DNA of 64,000 nt from Dyella sp. BiH032. GTDB taxonomy: Bacteria > Pseudomonadota > Gammaproteobacteria > Xanthomonadales > Rhodanobacteraceae. This document shows positions 36,211-44,735 of this stretch, piece by piece (within the stretch, counting starts at the first letter, position 1; each line of letters starts with the position of its first letter). Made by a program: the position numbers and the translations under genes. The stretch covers positions 1,674,001 through 1,738,000 of the forward strand of contig NZ_CP134867.1 of assembly GCF_031954525.1 (NCBI RefSeq), read 5' to 3'. A model generated the notes under the pieces. It searched no databases and was not told where the DNA came from. It saw only the letters and a list, made by a program, of their open reading frames with translations.

Positions 36211-37959
36211 ATGAACAAGCAAGACCCACGCGGCATCCATCTGCCGCGCCGGCGCTTCGTGCAGGGGCTGGCCCTGGGCGGCGTGGCCGCCGGCCTCGGC
36301 CTGTGGCGCGGCGATGCGTTGGCGCAAATGCCGGCTGCCGTCGCGCCGCGCGTCGAACTGAGCGGCACCCATTTCGAGCTGGAGATCGGCGAGCTGCCGG
36401 TCGACTTCACGGGCCGCCGGCGCATGGCGACCGTGGTCAACGGGCAGCTCCCCGCGCCGCTGCTGCGCTGGCGCCAGGGCGACACCATCACCCTGCGCGT
36501 GCGCAACCGCCTGCCGGTGACCAGTTCCATCCACTGGCACGGCATCATCCTGCCGGCGGACATGGACGGCGTGCCCGGCATCAGCTTCGACGGCATCCCG
36601 CCGGGCGGCGAGTATCTCTATCGCTTCACCGTGAGCCAGGCCGGCACCTACTGGTACCACAGCCATTCGCGCTTCCAGGAGCAGACCGGGCTGTACGGTC
36701 CGATCGTGATCGAACCGCGCGCGGGCGAACTGTATCCGGCGCAGCGCGAGCACGTCATTTTGCTCAGCGAATGGACCGACACCGACCCCGAGCGGATCTA
36801 CGCCAACCTCAAGAAGCAGAGCGACTACTACAACATCGGCAAGCGCACCGCCGGCGATTTCCTGCGCGATGCCAGCCGCCAGGGCCTCTCGCAGGCCTTG
36901 GCCGAGCGGCGCATGTGGCAGCAGATGCGCATGGACCCCACGGACCTCGCGGACGTCTCCGCCATGGCCTACACCTACCTCGCCAACGGCCGCACGCCGG
37001 CCGGCAACTGGACCGCCCTGTTCGACGCGGGCGAGAAGCTGCGCCTGCGCTTCATCAACGGCTCGTCGATGACCTTCTTCGACGTGCGCATTCCCGGCCT
37101 GAAGATGACCGTGGTGGCCGCCGACGGCCAGCCGGTGGAACCGGTCACCGTGGACGAGATCCGCATCGGCACGGCCGAGACCTACGACGTGATCGTGGAA
37201 CCGTCCGCCGACCGCGCCTGGACCATCTTCGCGCAGAGCATGGACCGCACCGGCTACGCCCGCGCCACGCTGGCGCCGCGCGCCGGCATGACGGCGGACG
37301 TGCCGCCGCTCGACCCGCGGCCCCTGTTGAGCATGGGCGACATGATGGGGTCGATGGATCACGGCGCACATGGCGGCGCCACGCACGACATGGCGGGCAT
37401 GAACGTGTCGGGCATGAATATGTCGGGGATGGGCATGGGCATGAGCCACGCCATGCCGGCGCTCAAGACTGGCGTGGAAGTGGACATGCGCGTGCCGCAG
37501 CCGCGCCGCAATCTCGACGATCCTGGCGTGGGCCTGCGCGACACCGGCCGGCGCGCGCTCAGCTACGCCGATCTGCACGCCGTCAACGCGCCAATCTCGG
37601 CGGACGTGGATCGCGAATTGACCCTGCGCCTCACCGGCAACATGGAGCGCTACCTGTGGTCGTTCGACGGCACGCGCTTTTCCAATGCCGAGCCGCTGCG
37701 CCTGAAGCACGGCGAGCGCGTGCGCGTCACCCTGGTCAACGACACCATGATGACCCACCCCATCCACCTGCATGGCATGTGGAGCGAGCTGGAGAACGAG
37801 CACGGCCAGTTCCAGGTGCGCAAGCACACCGTGGTGGTGCAGCCGGCGCAGCAGCTCAGCTACCGCGTCAATGCGGACGCGCTGGGCCGCTGGGCTTACC
37901 ACTGCCATCTGCTCTACCACATGGAGGCGGGCATGTTCCGCGAGGTGGTGGTGGCATGA
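36211..37959 (+). CDS. copA: Copper resistance multicopper oxidase CopA
   Basis: A 582-residue periplasmic oxidase of the CopA/PcoA type that oxidises Cu(I). It has a Tat signal (RRRFVQG, residues 13-19), the four Cu-binding motifs HWHGI, WYHSH, HPIHLHG and HCHLLYHMEAGM, and a Met/His-rich insert (about 371-416) with repeated MxxM units as in other CopA proteins. It lies between copL and copB, overlapping copB by four bases (ATGA). Its ribosome site GGAG is buried in a predicted stem formed with the copL stop region. Confidence 0.97.
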   Translation: MNKQDPRGIHLPRRRFVQGLALGGVAAGLGLWRGDALAQMPAAVAPRVELSGTHFELEIGELPVDFTGRRRMATVVNGQLPAPLLRWRQGDTITLRVRNRLPVTSSIHWHGIILPADMDGVPGISFDGIPPGGEYLYRFTVSQAGTYWYHSHSRFQEQTGLYGPIVIEPRAGELYPAQREHVILLSEWTDTDPERIYANLKKQSDYYNIGKRTAGDFLRDASRQGLSQALAERRMWQQMRMDPTDLADVSAMAYTYLANGRTPAGNWTALFDAGEKLRLRFINGSSMTFFDVRIPGLKMTVVAADGQPVEPVTVDEIRIGTAETYDVIVEPSADRAWTIFAQSMDRTGYARATLAPRAGMTADVPPLDPRPLLSMGDMMGSMDHGAHGGATHDMAGMNVSGMNMSGMGMGMSHAMPALKTGVEVDMRVPQPRRNLDDPGVGLRDTGRRALSYADLHAVNAPISADVDRELTLRLTGNMERYLWSFDGTRFSNAEPLRLKHGERVRVTLVNDTMMTHPIHLHGMWSELENEHGQFQVRKHTVVVQPAQQLSYRVNADALGRWAYHCHLLYHMEAGMFREVVVA

Positions 37960-38951
37960 AGACCGCACGCAACGCTTTCGCCGTCCTGCTGCTGGCCATG
38001 CCCTGGCTCGCGTGCGCGCAGGACGGCATGAGCATGTCCGGCCACGAACATCACCGCCCGTCGACGCCGGCCAAGCCCGCCAAGAAGCCCGCGGGTAATG
38101 CGAAGGACGCGCACGGTGCGCATGACATGCACGACATGCCGGGCATGCAGCCGGCCGATGCGCACACGGACCACGCGCAAGCGCAGGACCATGCCGGCCA
38201 CGACATGCCCATGGACATGAGCATGCCCGCCCAGCCGCCACTGCCGCCGAACGACCACGTCCCGCCTCCGCCTCCGCAGCACCAGCCCGCGCCCATGGCG
38301 CCGGAACACATGGTGGAGATGATGCAGATGGACGACCTGGCCAAGCGCGGTATGTGGCTGTTCGACCGGCTCGAACGCACGCGCGGCGTCGGCGGCGACT
38401 ACGCCACCGCGTGGGAAGCCGAAGGCTGGTGGGGCAGCGACACCAACCGCGTGTGGCTGCGCACCGAAGGGGAGCGCGGCGCGGAAGGCACGGAGGATGC
38501 GCGCGCCGAGGTCCTGTGGGGCCATGCCTTCAGCACCTTCTGGGACTGGCAGCTCGGCGTCCGCCACGACTTCGGGCACGGTCCGGACCGCCAATGGCTG
38601 GCCTTCGGCGTGCAGGGCCTGGCGCCGTACTGGTTCGAAACGCAGGCGACGTTCTACGCCGGTCCGCAGGGCCGCACGGCGCTGCGCCTGGAAACCAGCT
38701 ACGACCTGCGCTTCACTCAGCGGCTGATACTCCAGCCGAAGCTGGAACTCAATGTTTATGGCAAGGACGATCCACGCCGCGGCATCCGCTCCGGCTTGTC
38801 CAACGCGGAGGCGGGGCTCCGCCTGCGCTACGAATTCAGCCGCCGCTTCGCGCCCTACGTCGGCGTGGACCACACGCGCCGCTTCGGCGAGTCCACCAGC
38901 TTCCCGCGTAGGGAAACGGCGTGGGTGGCCGGCATACGACTCTGGTTCTGA
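37956..38951 (+). CDS. copB: Copper resistance outer membrane protein CopB
   Basis: A 331-residue protein with a signal peptide (to about residue 22), a His/Met/Pro-rich region (about 25-110, with HDMHDMPGM and MPMDMSM), and a C-terminal beta-barrel starting near WLFDRLERT and ending WVAGIRLWF, whose terminal Phe is typical of outer membrane proteins. CopB (PcoB) sequesters or exports copper at the outer membrane. It is translationally coupled to copA. Confidence 0.95.
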   Translation: MKTARNAFAVLLLAMPWLACAQDGMSMSGHEHHRPSTPAKPAKKPAGNAKDAHGAHDMHDMPGMQPADAHTDHAQAQDHAGHDMPMDMSMPAQPPLPPNDHVPPPPPQHQPAPMAPEHMVEMMQMDDLAKRGMWLFDRLERTRGVGGDYATAWEAEGWWGSDTNRVWLRTEGERGAEGTEDARAEVLWGHAFSTFWDWQLGVRHDFGHGPDRQWLAFGVQGLAPYWFETQATFYAGPQGRTALRLETSYDLRFTQRLILQPKLELNVYGKDDPRRGIRSGLSNAEAGLRLRYEFSRRFAPYVGVDHTRRFGESTSFPRRETAWVAGIRLWF

Positions 38952-38965
38952 GGGAGGGATACGCG

Positions 38966-39610
38966 ATGAGAGCTGTACTGTTGTTCTTGCTGCTGGCAGT
39001 CATCGCTGCTGCGGCCTTTGTTTATTCGGGTGTCTATCCGATCGGCGCGGACCAGCCGCACTGGTCGCTGACCGAACGCGCCGTGGGCGTGCTGCGCGAC
39101 CGTTCCGTGGCGAAGCAGGCGGCGGGCATCGCCGTGCCGGCGCTCGATGACCCCGCGCGCATCCGCCGCGGCGCGGAGCATTACGCCGAGATGTGCACCG
39201 CCTGCCATCTCACGCCGGGCATGCGCGACACGGAGCTGCGCAAGGGCCTGTATCCGCAGCCGCCGGACTTGGCGCGCGGCGGCATCGGCGATCCCGCGCA
39301 GGCATTCTGGGCCATCAAGCACGGCATCAAGATGAGCGGCATGCCGGCCTGGGGGCGCAGCCACGACGATTCCGCCATCTGGGACATGGTGGCGTTCCTG
39401 CAAGTACTGCCGAAGCAGGATGAAGCGGCATTCGAAGCCATGGCGGGATCGGCCGGCGACAACGGTCACGGCGGTGGGCATCATCACGGCCACGGCGAGC
39501 ATGATGGGCCTGCCGACGACGCGCATGACCACGATGCGCACGACCACGACGGTCACCACGACGACGAATCGGCGCCGGCCGCGCCGTCGAGTGCTGGTCA
39601 CCAGCACTGA
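38966..39610 (+). CDS. Cytochrome c with His-rich C-terminal tail
   Basis: A 214-residue membrane-anchored or secreted c-type cytochrome. After an N-terminal hydrophobic segment (VLLFLLLAVIAAAAFV), a single haem site CTACH (Cys77, Cys80, His81) and a downstream Met (MSGMPAWG) complete a class I cytochrome. The last about 50 residues are a Gly/His/Asp run (GHHHGHGEHDG, HDHDAHDHDGHHDD) that must bind metals. It lies 14 bp after copB, so it is part of the copper unit and may accept electrons from CopA-type Cu(I) oxidation (inference). Confidence 0.87.
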   Translation: MRAVLLFLLLAVIAAAAFVYSGVYPIGADQPHWSLTERAVGVLRDRSVAKQAAGIAVPALDDPARIRRGAEHYAEMCTACHLTPGMRDTELRKGLYPQPPDLARGGIGDPAQAFWAIKHGIKMSGMPAWGRSHDDSAIWDMVAFLQVLPKQDEAAFEAMAGSAGDNGHGGGHHHGHGEHDGPADDAHDHDAHDHDGHHDDESAPAAPSSAGHQH

Positions 39611-39628
39611 AGCGTCGGGCCGGAAAGC

Positions 39629-39660
39629 GAACGGCACCGGTGCTTCCGCCGGTGCCGTTC
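39629..39660. terminator. Bidirectional hairpin between convergent genes
   Basis: GAACGGCACCGG and CCGGTGCCGTTC form a perfect 12-bp stem with an 8-base loop, between cytochrome c (end 39610) and the NAD(P)-binding gene (end 39695). T-runs are weak. Confidence 0.6.
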
Positions 39661-39694
39661 GTCGCAGAAGCTGACGCTTGGAAGAGCGCGCGGA

Positions 39695-40336
39695 TCAGTA
39701 CGCGACGGTGATGCGCTGGTTCGCCGCATCCTGCTTTTCGACGCGATCCAGCAAGGCCACGGCATAGTCCGCGATCGAGATGCGGCTATTGCCCTCGCCA
39801 TCCACCAGCAGCTGCTCGCCGCCCACGCGGTACTTGCCGGTGCGCTCGCCCGGCTCGATCAGCGCGGCGGGGCTGATGTAGGTCCATACCGGTTGGCCCG
39901 CGCTGGCGCGGAACACGTCCAGCGCCTTGCCCTGTGCCTCGGCCTCCGGCTTCCACATGGCGGGGAAGTGCGGGTCGTCGATGACGCGCTTGCCCGGCGC
40001 CACTTCCAGCGTACCCGCGCCGCCCACCCAGAACAGCCGCGGCACGCCGGCCTTGGGCAGGTTGTCCAGCAGGATGCGGGCGTTGCCGGGCACCGTGGCG
40101 AAGTCCTGGTCGCGGCGCGCGGAGAGGCTGGCTACGGCCGCATCGGCGCCGTGCATGGCATCGAGCCAGGTATCGGGCTTGGCCACGTCGCCGGTGACGA
40201 CGGTGAGCCTGGCGTTCTTCTGCGGCAGGCGCGCCGGATCGCGCACCACCGCGACCACGTCGTAGCCGCGCGACAGCGCTTCATCGAGGATGCCCTGGCC
40301 GATATGACCGGTGGCGCCGAACAGTGCGATCTTCAT
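39695..40336 (-). CDS. NAD(P)-binding Rossmann protein (NmrA/SDR-atypical)
   Basis: A 213-residue protein with the nucleotide loop ALFGATGHIGQGILDEAL and DPARLPQKNARLTVVTGDVA, typical of NAD(P)H-binding atypical SDRs (YwnB/NmrA-like). The catalytic Tyr/Lys pair of classical SDRs is not evident, so it could be a redox sensor or reductase. The ATG at 40336 has AGGAG 8 bases upstream. It diverges from the LysR regulator, the usual arrangement of regulator and target. Confidence 0.85.
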   Translation of the reverse strand: MKIALFGATGHIGQGILDEALSRGYDVVAVVRDPARLPQKNARLTVVTGDVAKPDTWLDAMHGADAAVASLSARRDQDFATVPGNARILLDNLPKAGVPRLFWVGGAGTLEVAPGKRVIDDPHFPAMWKPEAEAQGKALDVFRASAGQPVWTYISPAALIEPGERTGKYRVGGEQLLVDGEGNSRISIADYAVALLDRVEKQDAANQRITVAY

Positions 40337-40407
40337 TGAGCCATCTCCTGTGGGAATGTCGAAAGCGAGGCCGCATGCCTCGCGACCGACATAGGATGCG
40401 CCAAGCA

Positions 40408-40429
40408 TTGATATCGATATACGTATCAA
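40408..40429. promoter_or_regulatory. Candidate LysR-type operator
   Basis: TTGATA-N10-TATCAA, with an inner perfect palindrome ATATCGATAT, lies in the 141-bp gap between the divergent NAD(P)-binding gene and the LysR gene. Position and dyad symmetry fit a LysR binding site controlling both genes. Confidence 0.6.
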
Positions 40430-40477
40430 CCTAGAAATCACTGTAAAGTTTGAGTTGACAATAGCTGGGAATCTGCC

Positions 40478-41368
40478 ATGGCGAACGACGTCAATCTCAA
40501 CCGGCTGGCCGTCTTCGCGGCGCTGGTGCGCGCCGGTTCCTTTACGCATGCGGCGGAAGAGCTGGGCATGACCAAGGCGATGGTCAGCCAGCACCTCGCG
40601 CGGCTGGAGCAGGAACTGGGCGTGACCCTGCTCCTGCGCAGCACGCGGCGCATGGCGCTCACCGAGGCCGGCGCCACCTTCCATGCCGATTGCGTGCGCA
40701 TCCTGGCCGAGGCGGATGCCGCCATCGAGCGCGTCGGCGAAAGTCGCGACACGCCGCGCGGCACGTTGCGCCTTACCGCTTCGCTCGATTACGGCACCGC
40801 CGTGCTGGTGCCCAAGCTCACACGTTTCATGCAGCAGTATCCGGCGGTGCAGGTGGACCTGGTGCTCAGCGACCACATCATCGATGTGATCGCCGAGCGT
40901 TTCGACCTGGCCATTCGCGGCGGATGGCTGCGCGATTCCAGCTTGCGCTCGACCCGCATCGGCGACTTCCGCCAACTGCTGGTAGCCGCGCCGGCCTATC
41001 TCGCCGAACGCGGTACGCCGCGCCGGCCGGAGGACGTGGCCGCGCATCCCGCCATCGCCATGTCCGCGCTGCCAGCGCCCTTGCGCTGGACCTTCACCGC
41101 GCGCGACGGCGCGCGCCGCACGGTCCGCCCGCGCGCGCATGCGCAGGCCAATACGGCGTCGGCCGTGCGCAGCCTGGTACTGGCCGGCGCCGGGCTCGCG
41201 GTGTTGCCGGACTACCTGGTGGAGGGAGACATCCGCGCCGGCAGCCTCGTCGCGCTGCTGGCGCAGTACCGCTTGCCGGAGGGCGGCGTGCACGCGGTGT
41301 ATCCGGGCCGCAAGGCGCCGGCCAAGGTGCGCGCCTTCATCGACCTGCTGCAGGCCGACGCGAGCTGA
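40478..41368 (+). CDS. LysR-family transcriptional regulator
   Basis: A 296-residue regulator. The N-terminal winged helix is clear (LAVFAALVRAGSFTHAAEEL, MTKAMVSQHLARLEQELGVT, LLLRSTRRMALTEAG) and a LysR substrate-binding domain follows, with typical RGGWLRDSSLRSTRIG. It belongs to the group that controls adjacent oxidoreductases. The divergent NAD(P)-binding gene and the shared dyad at 40408-40429 point to local regulation. The inducer is unknown. Confidence 0.93.
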   Translation: MANDVNLNRLAVFAALVRAGSFTHAAEELGMTKAMVSQHLARLEQELGVTLLLRSTRRMALTEAGATFHADCVRILAEADAAIERVGESRDTPRGTLRLTASLDYGTAVLVPKLTRFMQQYPAVQVDLVLSDHIIDVIAERFDLAIRGGWLRDSSLRSTRIGDFRQLLVAAPAYLAERGTPRRPEDVAAHPAIAMSALPAPLRWTFTARDGARRTVRPRAHAQANTASAVRSLVLAGAGLAVLPDYLVEGDIRAGSLVALLAQYRLPEGGVHAVYPGRKAPAKVRAFIDLLQADAS

Positions 41369-41371
41369 GCG

Positions 41372-42295
41372 TCAATCGACGACGTTGTGGCTCTCGGCGG
41401 TGCCGAGCAGTTCCGGCTGCGCCGTTCCCTCGCGCCGGCGATGGAGCAGGGGATGCGCGAACACGGCGGCGAGGATGATCGCCACGCCGAGATAGAACTT
41501 GCCGTCCAGCTCGCGCTGCTCGCCCAGCATCAGCATCGCCAGCACGATCGCGTAGATCGGCTCCAGGTTGGTCACCATCTGCGTGCCGAACGCGCTCATG
41601 TGGCGCAGCGCCACCAGCGCCAGCGCGAACGGCAGCAGCGTGCAGCCGAAGGCAAGCACTACCAGGAGAGCCGCATCGTGCGCGCCGGGCAGGGCGAACG
41701 CGACACCGGGAAGCACTGGAGCGAGCAGGGTGAGGAAAAGCGTGCCGGTGCCCAGTTCGATGCAGGTGACCGTGAGCGGATCGGCATGATGCACAAAGCG
41801 CTTGTTGAGTGCGCCGAACAGCGCCACCAGCAACGCCGACAGCGTGCCCACCGCGATGCCGATCCGCATGTCGGCCGGCACACCGCCCGCCACCAGAGCC
41901 ACGCCCGGCACCACCGCCACACCGATGAGCAGCTCGCGCGGATCGAACTTGCGTCCGGCGATCCACGGTTCGACAAGGGCGAGGAATACCGGCCCCAGCG
42001 CAATGCAGGTGGCGGCCACCGAGGCGTTCGCCAGTTTGATCGCCGCGTAGAACGTCAGCCAGTGCAGGGCCACCAGCGCACCGATGCCCGCATATGCCCA
42101 GCGCAACCGCGCCGGCATCGCCTTCCATCCGCGCCGCACCTTGGCGATCAGCAGTAGCGAACCCGACACCATCAGCATGCGCCACCACACCAGCGGCAGC
42201 GCGGGCAGGGTGATCAACTTGCCCAGGATGGCGGTAAAGCCCCAGAGCAGGACGCAGAAATGGATCTGCAGGCGGGCGCGCGTGACGGCTTGCAT
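41372..42295 (-). CDS. DMT superfamily exporter (EamA/RhaT type)
   Basis: A 307-residue inner-membrane protein with about ten membrane segments arranged as two EamA repeats. It starts VTRARLQIHFCVLLWGFTAI and has the repeated PLVWWRM.. and LEPIYAIVLAMLMLGEQ motifs seen in each half of DMT exporters. Likely exports an amino acid, sugar or drug. It converges on the LysR gene with a 3-bp gap. A repeat block lies upstream. Confidence 0.9.
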   Translation of the reverse strand: MQAVTRARLQIHFCVLLWGFTAILGKLITLPALPLVWWRMLMVSGSLLLIAKVRRGWKAMPARLRWAYAGIGALVALHWLTFYAAIKLANASVAATCIALGPVFLALVEPWIAGRKFDPRELLIGVAVVPGVALVAGGVPADMRIGIAVGTLSALLVALFGALNKRFVHHADPLTVTCIELGTGTLFLTLLAPVLPGVAFALPGAHDAALLVVLAFGCTLLPFALALVALRHMSAFGTQMVTNLEPIYAIVLAMLMLGEQRELDGKFYLGVAIILAAVFAHPLLHRRREGTAQPELLGTAESHNVVD

Positions 42296-42369
42296 GGAGG
42301 GACGGCCGGAGAGGAACGGGCATTCTAGCCGCGAACAACACTTATCCCTCGCCCTGGCGGGGAGAGGGG

Positions 42370-42562
42370 CTGATGAGGCGACTTGTTCTTCCTCGTCACT
42401 TCACTTCTCCCTCTCCCTTCGGGGAGAGGGCGGGGTGAGGGGACGGGGCTTGCCCAAAGGTTCGTGCCTGCGAGCTGTTCGTCAACAGGTTTGGGCGAGC
42501 CTTCAACCTCGCGCTCCGCCCGGCCCCTCACCCCAACCCTCTCCCCGGCGGGGGAGAGGGAG
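42370..42562. repeat. Tandem intergenic repeat, copy 1
   Basis: First of two adjacent, near-identical units (193 bp here). Each unit has a CTCTCCC/GGGGAGAGG hairpin, the shared segment CTTGCCCAAAGGTTCGTGCC, and a closing CCCTCTCCCC/GGGGAGAGGG hairpin in opposite orientation. Confidence 0.9.
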
Positions 42563-42756
42563 CTGATGAGGTAACTTGTTCGTCCGCGTCACTTCACTTC
42601 TCCCTCTCCCCTCCGGGGAGAGGGCGGGGTGAGGGGACAGGGCTTGCCCAAAGGTTCGTGCCTGCGAGCTGTTCGTCAACAGGTTCGGGCGAGCCTTCAA
42701 CCTTGCGCTCCGCCCGGCCCCTCACCCCAACCCTCTCCCCGGCGGGGGAGAGGGAG
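42563..42756. repeat. Tandem intergenic repeat, copy 2
   Basis: Second unit, 194 bp, differing from copy 1 by a few substitutions and one inserted base. It ends 8 bp before the stop codon of the siderophore-interacting protein gene. The whole gap 42296-42764 (469 bp) holds only this repeat pair and a leading CCCTCGCC/GGCGGGGAG element; no gene was seen. Confidence 0.9.
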
Positions 42757-42764
42757 CCGGGCGG

Positions 42765-43556
42765 TTACTCGTCCTCGTCGTCCGTCCCGTCGGCCTTCCA
42801 ATAGCCGGTCGCCCGCACCCATTCTTTCGGCACGCCGCGTTCGGCGAGGGACAGCCGCATGGTGCGTGCGCGCCGCGATTCGGCGGCGATCCAGTAGAAC
42901 GTGTCGCCCTCGATCGAAAGACCGCGCAATGCATCTTCCAGCAAGGTGCTGGTGGCGCCGTCCACGCCATCGCGCTCCAGCCATCGCACGTCGCACGCCG
43001 CTTCGGTGAAAAGCAACTGGCGATCCGACGCGTCGGGCACTTCCACCAGCACGGTGGCGCGAGCGGCGGCGGGCATTTCCTCCAGCCATCGTCCGATGGC
43101 CGGCAGGCCGGTTTCGTCGGCGACCAGCACGTAATGGTCGAAGTCGTTCGCCACGACGAAGGAGCCACGCGGGCCGCCGACGCCGAGCATGTCGCCCGCT
43201 TTCGCTGAGGCCGCCCAGGTGGATGCGGGGCCATCACCATGCAGCACGAAGTCCACCGTCAGTTCGCCGCGCGCGGCATCATGGTGGCGCGGCGTATAGT
43301 CGCGTATTGGCGAGGGTTCGACGCCCGGCGGAAACTCCAGCCCCTGCGGGCCGCGCTTGGGAAAAACCAGTTCGCCGGCGTCGTTGGGGAAAAACAGCTT
43401 CACATGGTCGTCCGGCGCGCCGCTATGAAAATCTTCCAGCTGCGGCCCACCGAGAACGACGCGCTGCATGTGCGGGGTGAGCCGTTCGGTGTGCAGCACC
43501 TGCAACTGCCGGAAGCGGACTTCGTGCTGCACCCTGCGGGATTCGTGAAGAGACAT
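42765..43556 (-). CDS. Siderophore-interacting protein (YqjH-like ferric-chelate reductase)
   Basis: A 263-residue flavoprotein. The FAD-binding part shows MQRVVLGGPQLEDFHS, IRDYTPRHHD (RxYT motif) and DFVLHGDGPASTWAASAKAG; the NAD(P)H part has VLVADETGLPAIGRWLEEMP and YWIAAESRRARTMR. These match the SIP family, which reduces Fe(III)-siderophores in the cytoplasm. In E. coli the homologue YqjH is repressed by the PadR-like YqjI, and a YqjI-like gene is two genes upstream here. The start has GAGG five bases upstream. Confidence 0.92.
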   Translation of the reverse strand: MSLHESRRVQHEVRFRQLQVLHTERLTPHMQRVVLGGPQLEDFHSGAPDDHVKLFFPNDAGELVFPKRGPQGLEFPPGVEPSPIRDYTPRHHDAARGELTVDFVLHGDGPASTWAASAKAGDMLGVGGPRGSFVVANDFDHYVLVADETGLPAIGRWLEEMPAAARATVLVEVPDASDRQLLFTEAACDVRWLERDGVDGATSTLLEDALRGLSIEGDTFYWIAAESRRARTMRLSLAERGVPKEWVRATGYWKADGTDDEDE

Positions 43557-43662
43557 GGGTACCTCGGATACGGAGAGAGACGGCCTGCCGCGAGGCAGGG
43601 CGGGAACCGGGTGGCTAGCCGAGGGCGTGGCGCCGGGGGAATGCATTCGCGCGTAGCGCGGA

Positions 43663-44025
43663 TCAGACGGAGCCGGTATGGCTTGCCGCGATGAGCGTTT
43701 CCAGCCGGGCGACGAACTCGCGCAACTGCGCCAGCAGCGGGCGCAGCTCGTCCGGCGGCGCATGCGCGTGCCAGCGCAACCGCCCATGCGGCTGCGCTTC
43801 GGCGCGTACGAGCCCCAACCGTTCGAGCTCGCGCATGAAGCGGTACACCGTGCCGACGCTCGTGCCCGCGTGGTGGGCTCGGGCGTGCTGCAACAGCTCG
43901 ACGGCATCGACGCCGTCCCGTTCCAGCAAGGCGCGCAGCACCGCGCGACGTGGCGCGGTCACCGCCAGCCCCGACGCTTTGCAGCGCGCCTCCCAGGCTT
44001 CCATGCCGGCGGGCGCTTCATTCAC
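43663..44025 (-). CDS. Fur-like DNA-binding protein lacking the metal-binding domain
   Basis: A 120-residue protein with the Fur winged helix (LAVTAPRRAVLRALLERDGV, then recognition helix SVGTVYRFMRELERLGLV). The C-terminal dimerisation/metal domain with its HHHxHxxC and CxxC motifs is absent; instead a short helical end follows. It overlaps the PadR gene by eight bases, so it is co-expressed with it, and lies 106 bp before the siderophore-interacting gene. It may be a partner, an antagonist, or a decayed Fur/Zur. Confidence 0.75.
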   Translation of the reverse strand: MNEAPAGMEAWEARCKASGLAVTAPRRAVLRALLERDGVDAVELLQHARAHHAGTSVGTVYRFMRELERLGLVRAEAQPHGRLRWHAHAPPDELRPLLAQLREFVARLETLIAASHTGSV

Positions 44026-44725
44026 GGCGCGACCCTGCAGCGATGTCGGCGGCGGCCTTCTCGAGGATCGAGGCCACGCGCTGCGTTTCGGCCTTGGTCC
44101 ATTCCGTGCCGCGCATCAGCAGGGCGTGCTTGAGCGCGTGCATCGCGTGGCGCACGGCCATGGGCATCGACATCTTCGCGGCCATGCGCGCACTGGCCTC
44201 GGTGCGGCTCATCACCGCGTCCACGGCGGTGCGGTTTTCTTCCAGGAAGGCGCGGCCCGCGTCGGTGATCGCATAGAGCTTGCGCCCGCCCTGTTCGTTC
44301 TCCACCTGGGCATGGCCGAGTTCCTCGAGCATGGTCAGCGTGGGGTAGATCGCGCCCGGGCTCGGCGTGTAGTGGCCGTGGAACATTTCCTCGATGATGC
44401 GGATCAGTTCGTAGCCGTGGCGCGGCTGCTGTTCGATCAGCGCCAGCAGCAGCAGCTTGAGATCGCCATGGCCGAACATGCGTCCGCCACCGCCGCGCCG
44501 TCCGCCGCCGCGCAGGCCCGCCCATTCGGCGAAGAAGTCGCCGCCCGAGCGATCGAAGGGATGGCCGCGTCCGGCGTGGCGATGGTGGTGGTCGCCGTCC
44601 GTCCAGGACATCTCCGGCTCCTCGAAGCCGAACGGACGGAAGCCGTGCCGGCCGCGCTCATGCAGGTGGTGATGCATGTGGTGGTAGGCGCGGAGGGCAT
44701 GAAAGAACTCGCGTGGGCTGCGCAT
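44018..44725 (-). CDS. PadR-family metal-responsive regulator, YqjI-like
   Basis: A 235-residue regulator. The first about 80 residues are His/Gly/Arg-rich (YHHMHHHLHERGRHGF, DGDHHHRHAGRGH), a likely nickel/iron-binding extension, as in E. coli YqjI. The PadR winged helix follows: GDLKLLLLALIEQQPRHGYE and HYTPSPGAIYPTLTMLEELG. YqjI represses its own gene and yqjH under metal control (established for E. coli). Two identical CGATATATCGTAAG boxes stand just upstream of the start, fitting autoregulation. Confidence 0.9.
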   Translation of the reverse strand: MRSPREFFHALRAYHHMHHHLHERGRHGFRPFGFEEPEMSWTDGDHHHRHAGRGHPFDRSGGDFFAEWAGLRGGGRRGGGGRMFGHGDLKLLLLALIEQQPRHGYELIRIIEEMFHGHYTPSPGAIYPTLTMLEELGHAQVENEQGGRKLYAITDAGRAFLEENRTAVDAVMSRTEASARMAAKMSMPMAVRHAMHALKHALLMRGTEWTKAETQRVASILEKAAADIAAGSRRE

Positions 44726-44735
44726 GGCTGTATTC

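Noticed and set aside
40455..40460. TTGACA as a -35 element for the LysR gene
   Set aside because: It lies only 17 bases before the ATG, too close to leave room for a -10 and a leader.
42370..42756. Possible CRISPR array
   Set aside because: Only two tandem units of about 194 bp with near-identical content throughout; there are no short repeats with unique spacers and no cas genes.
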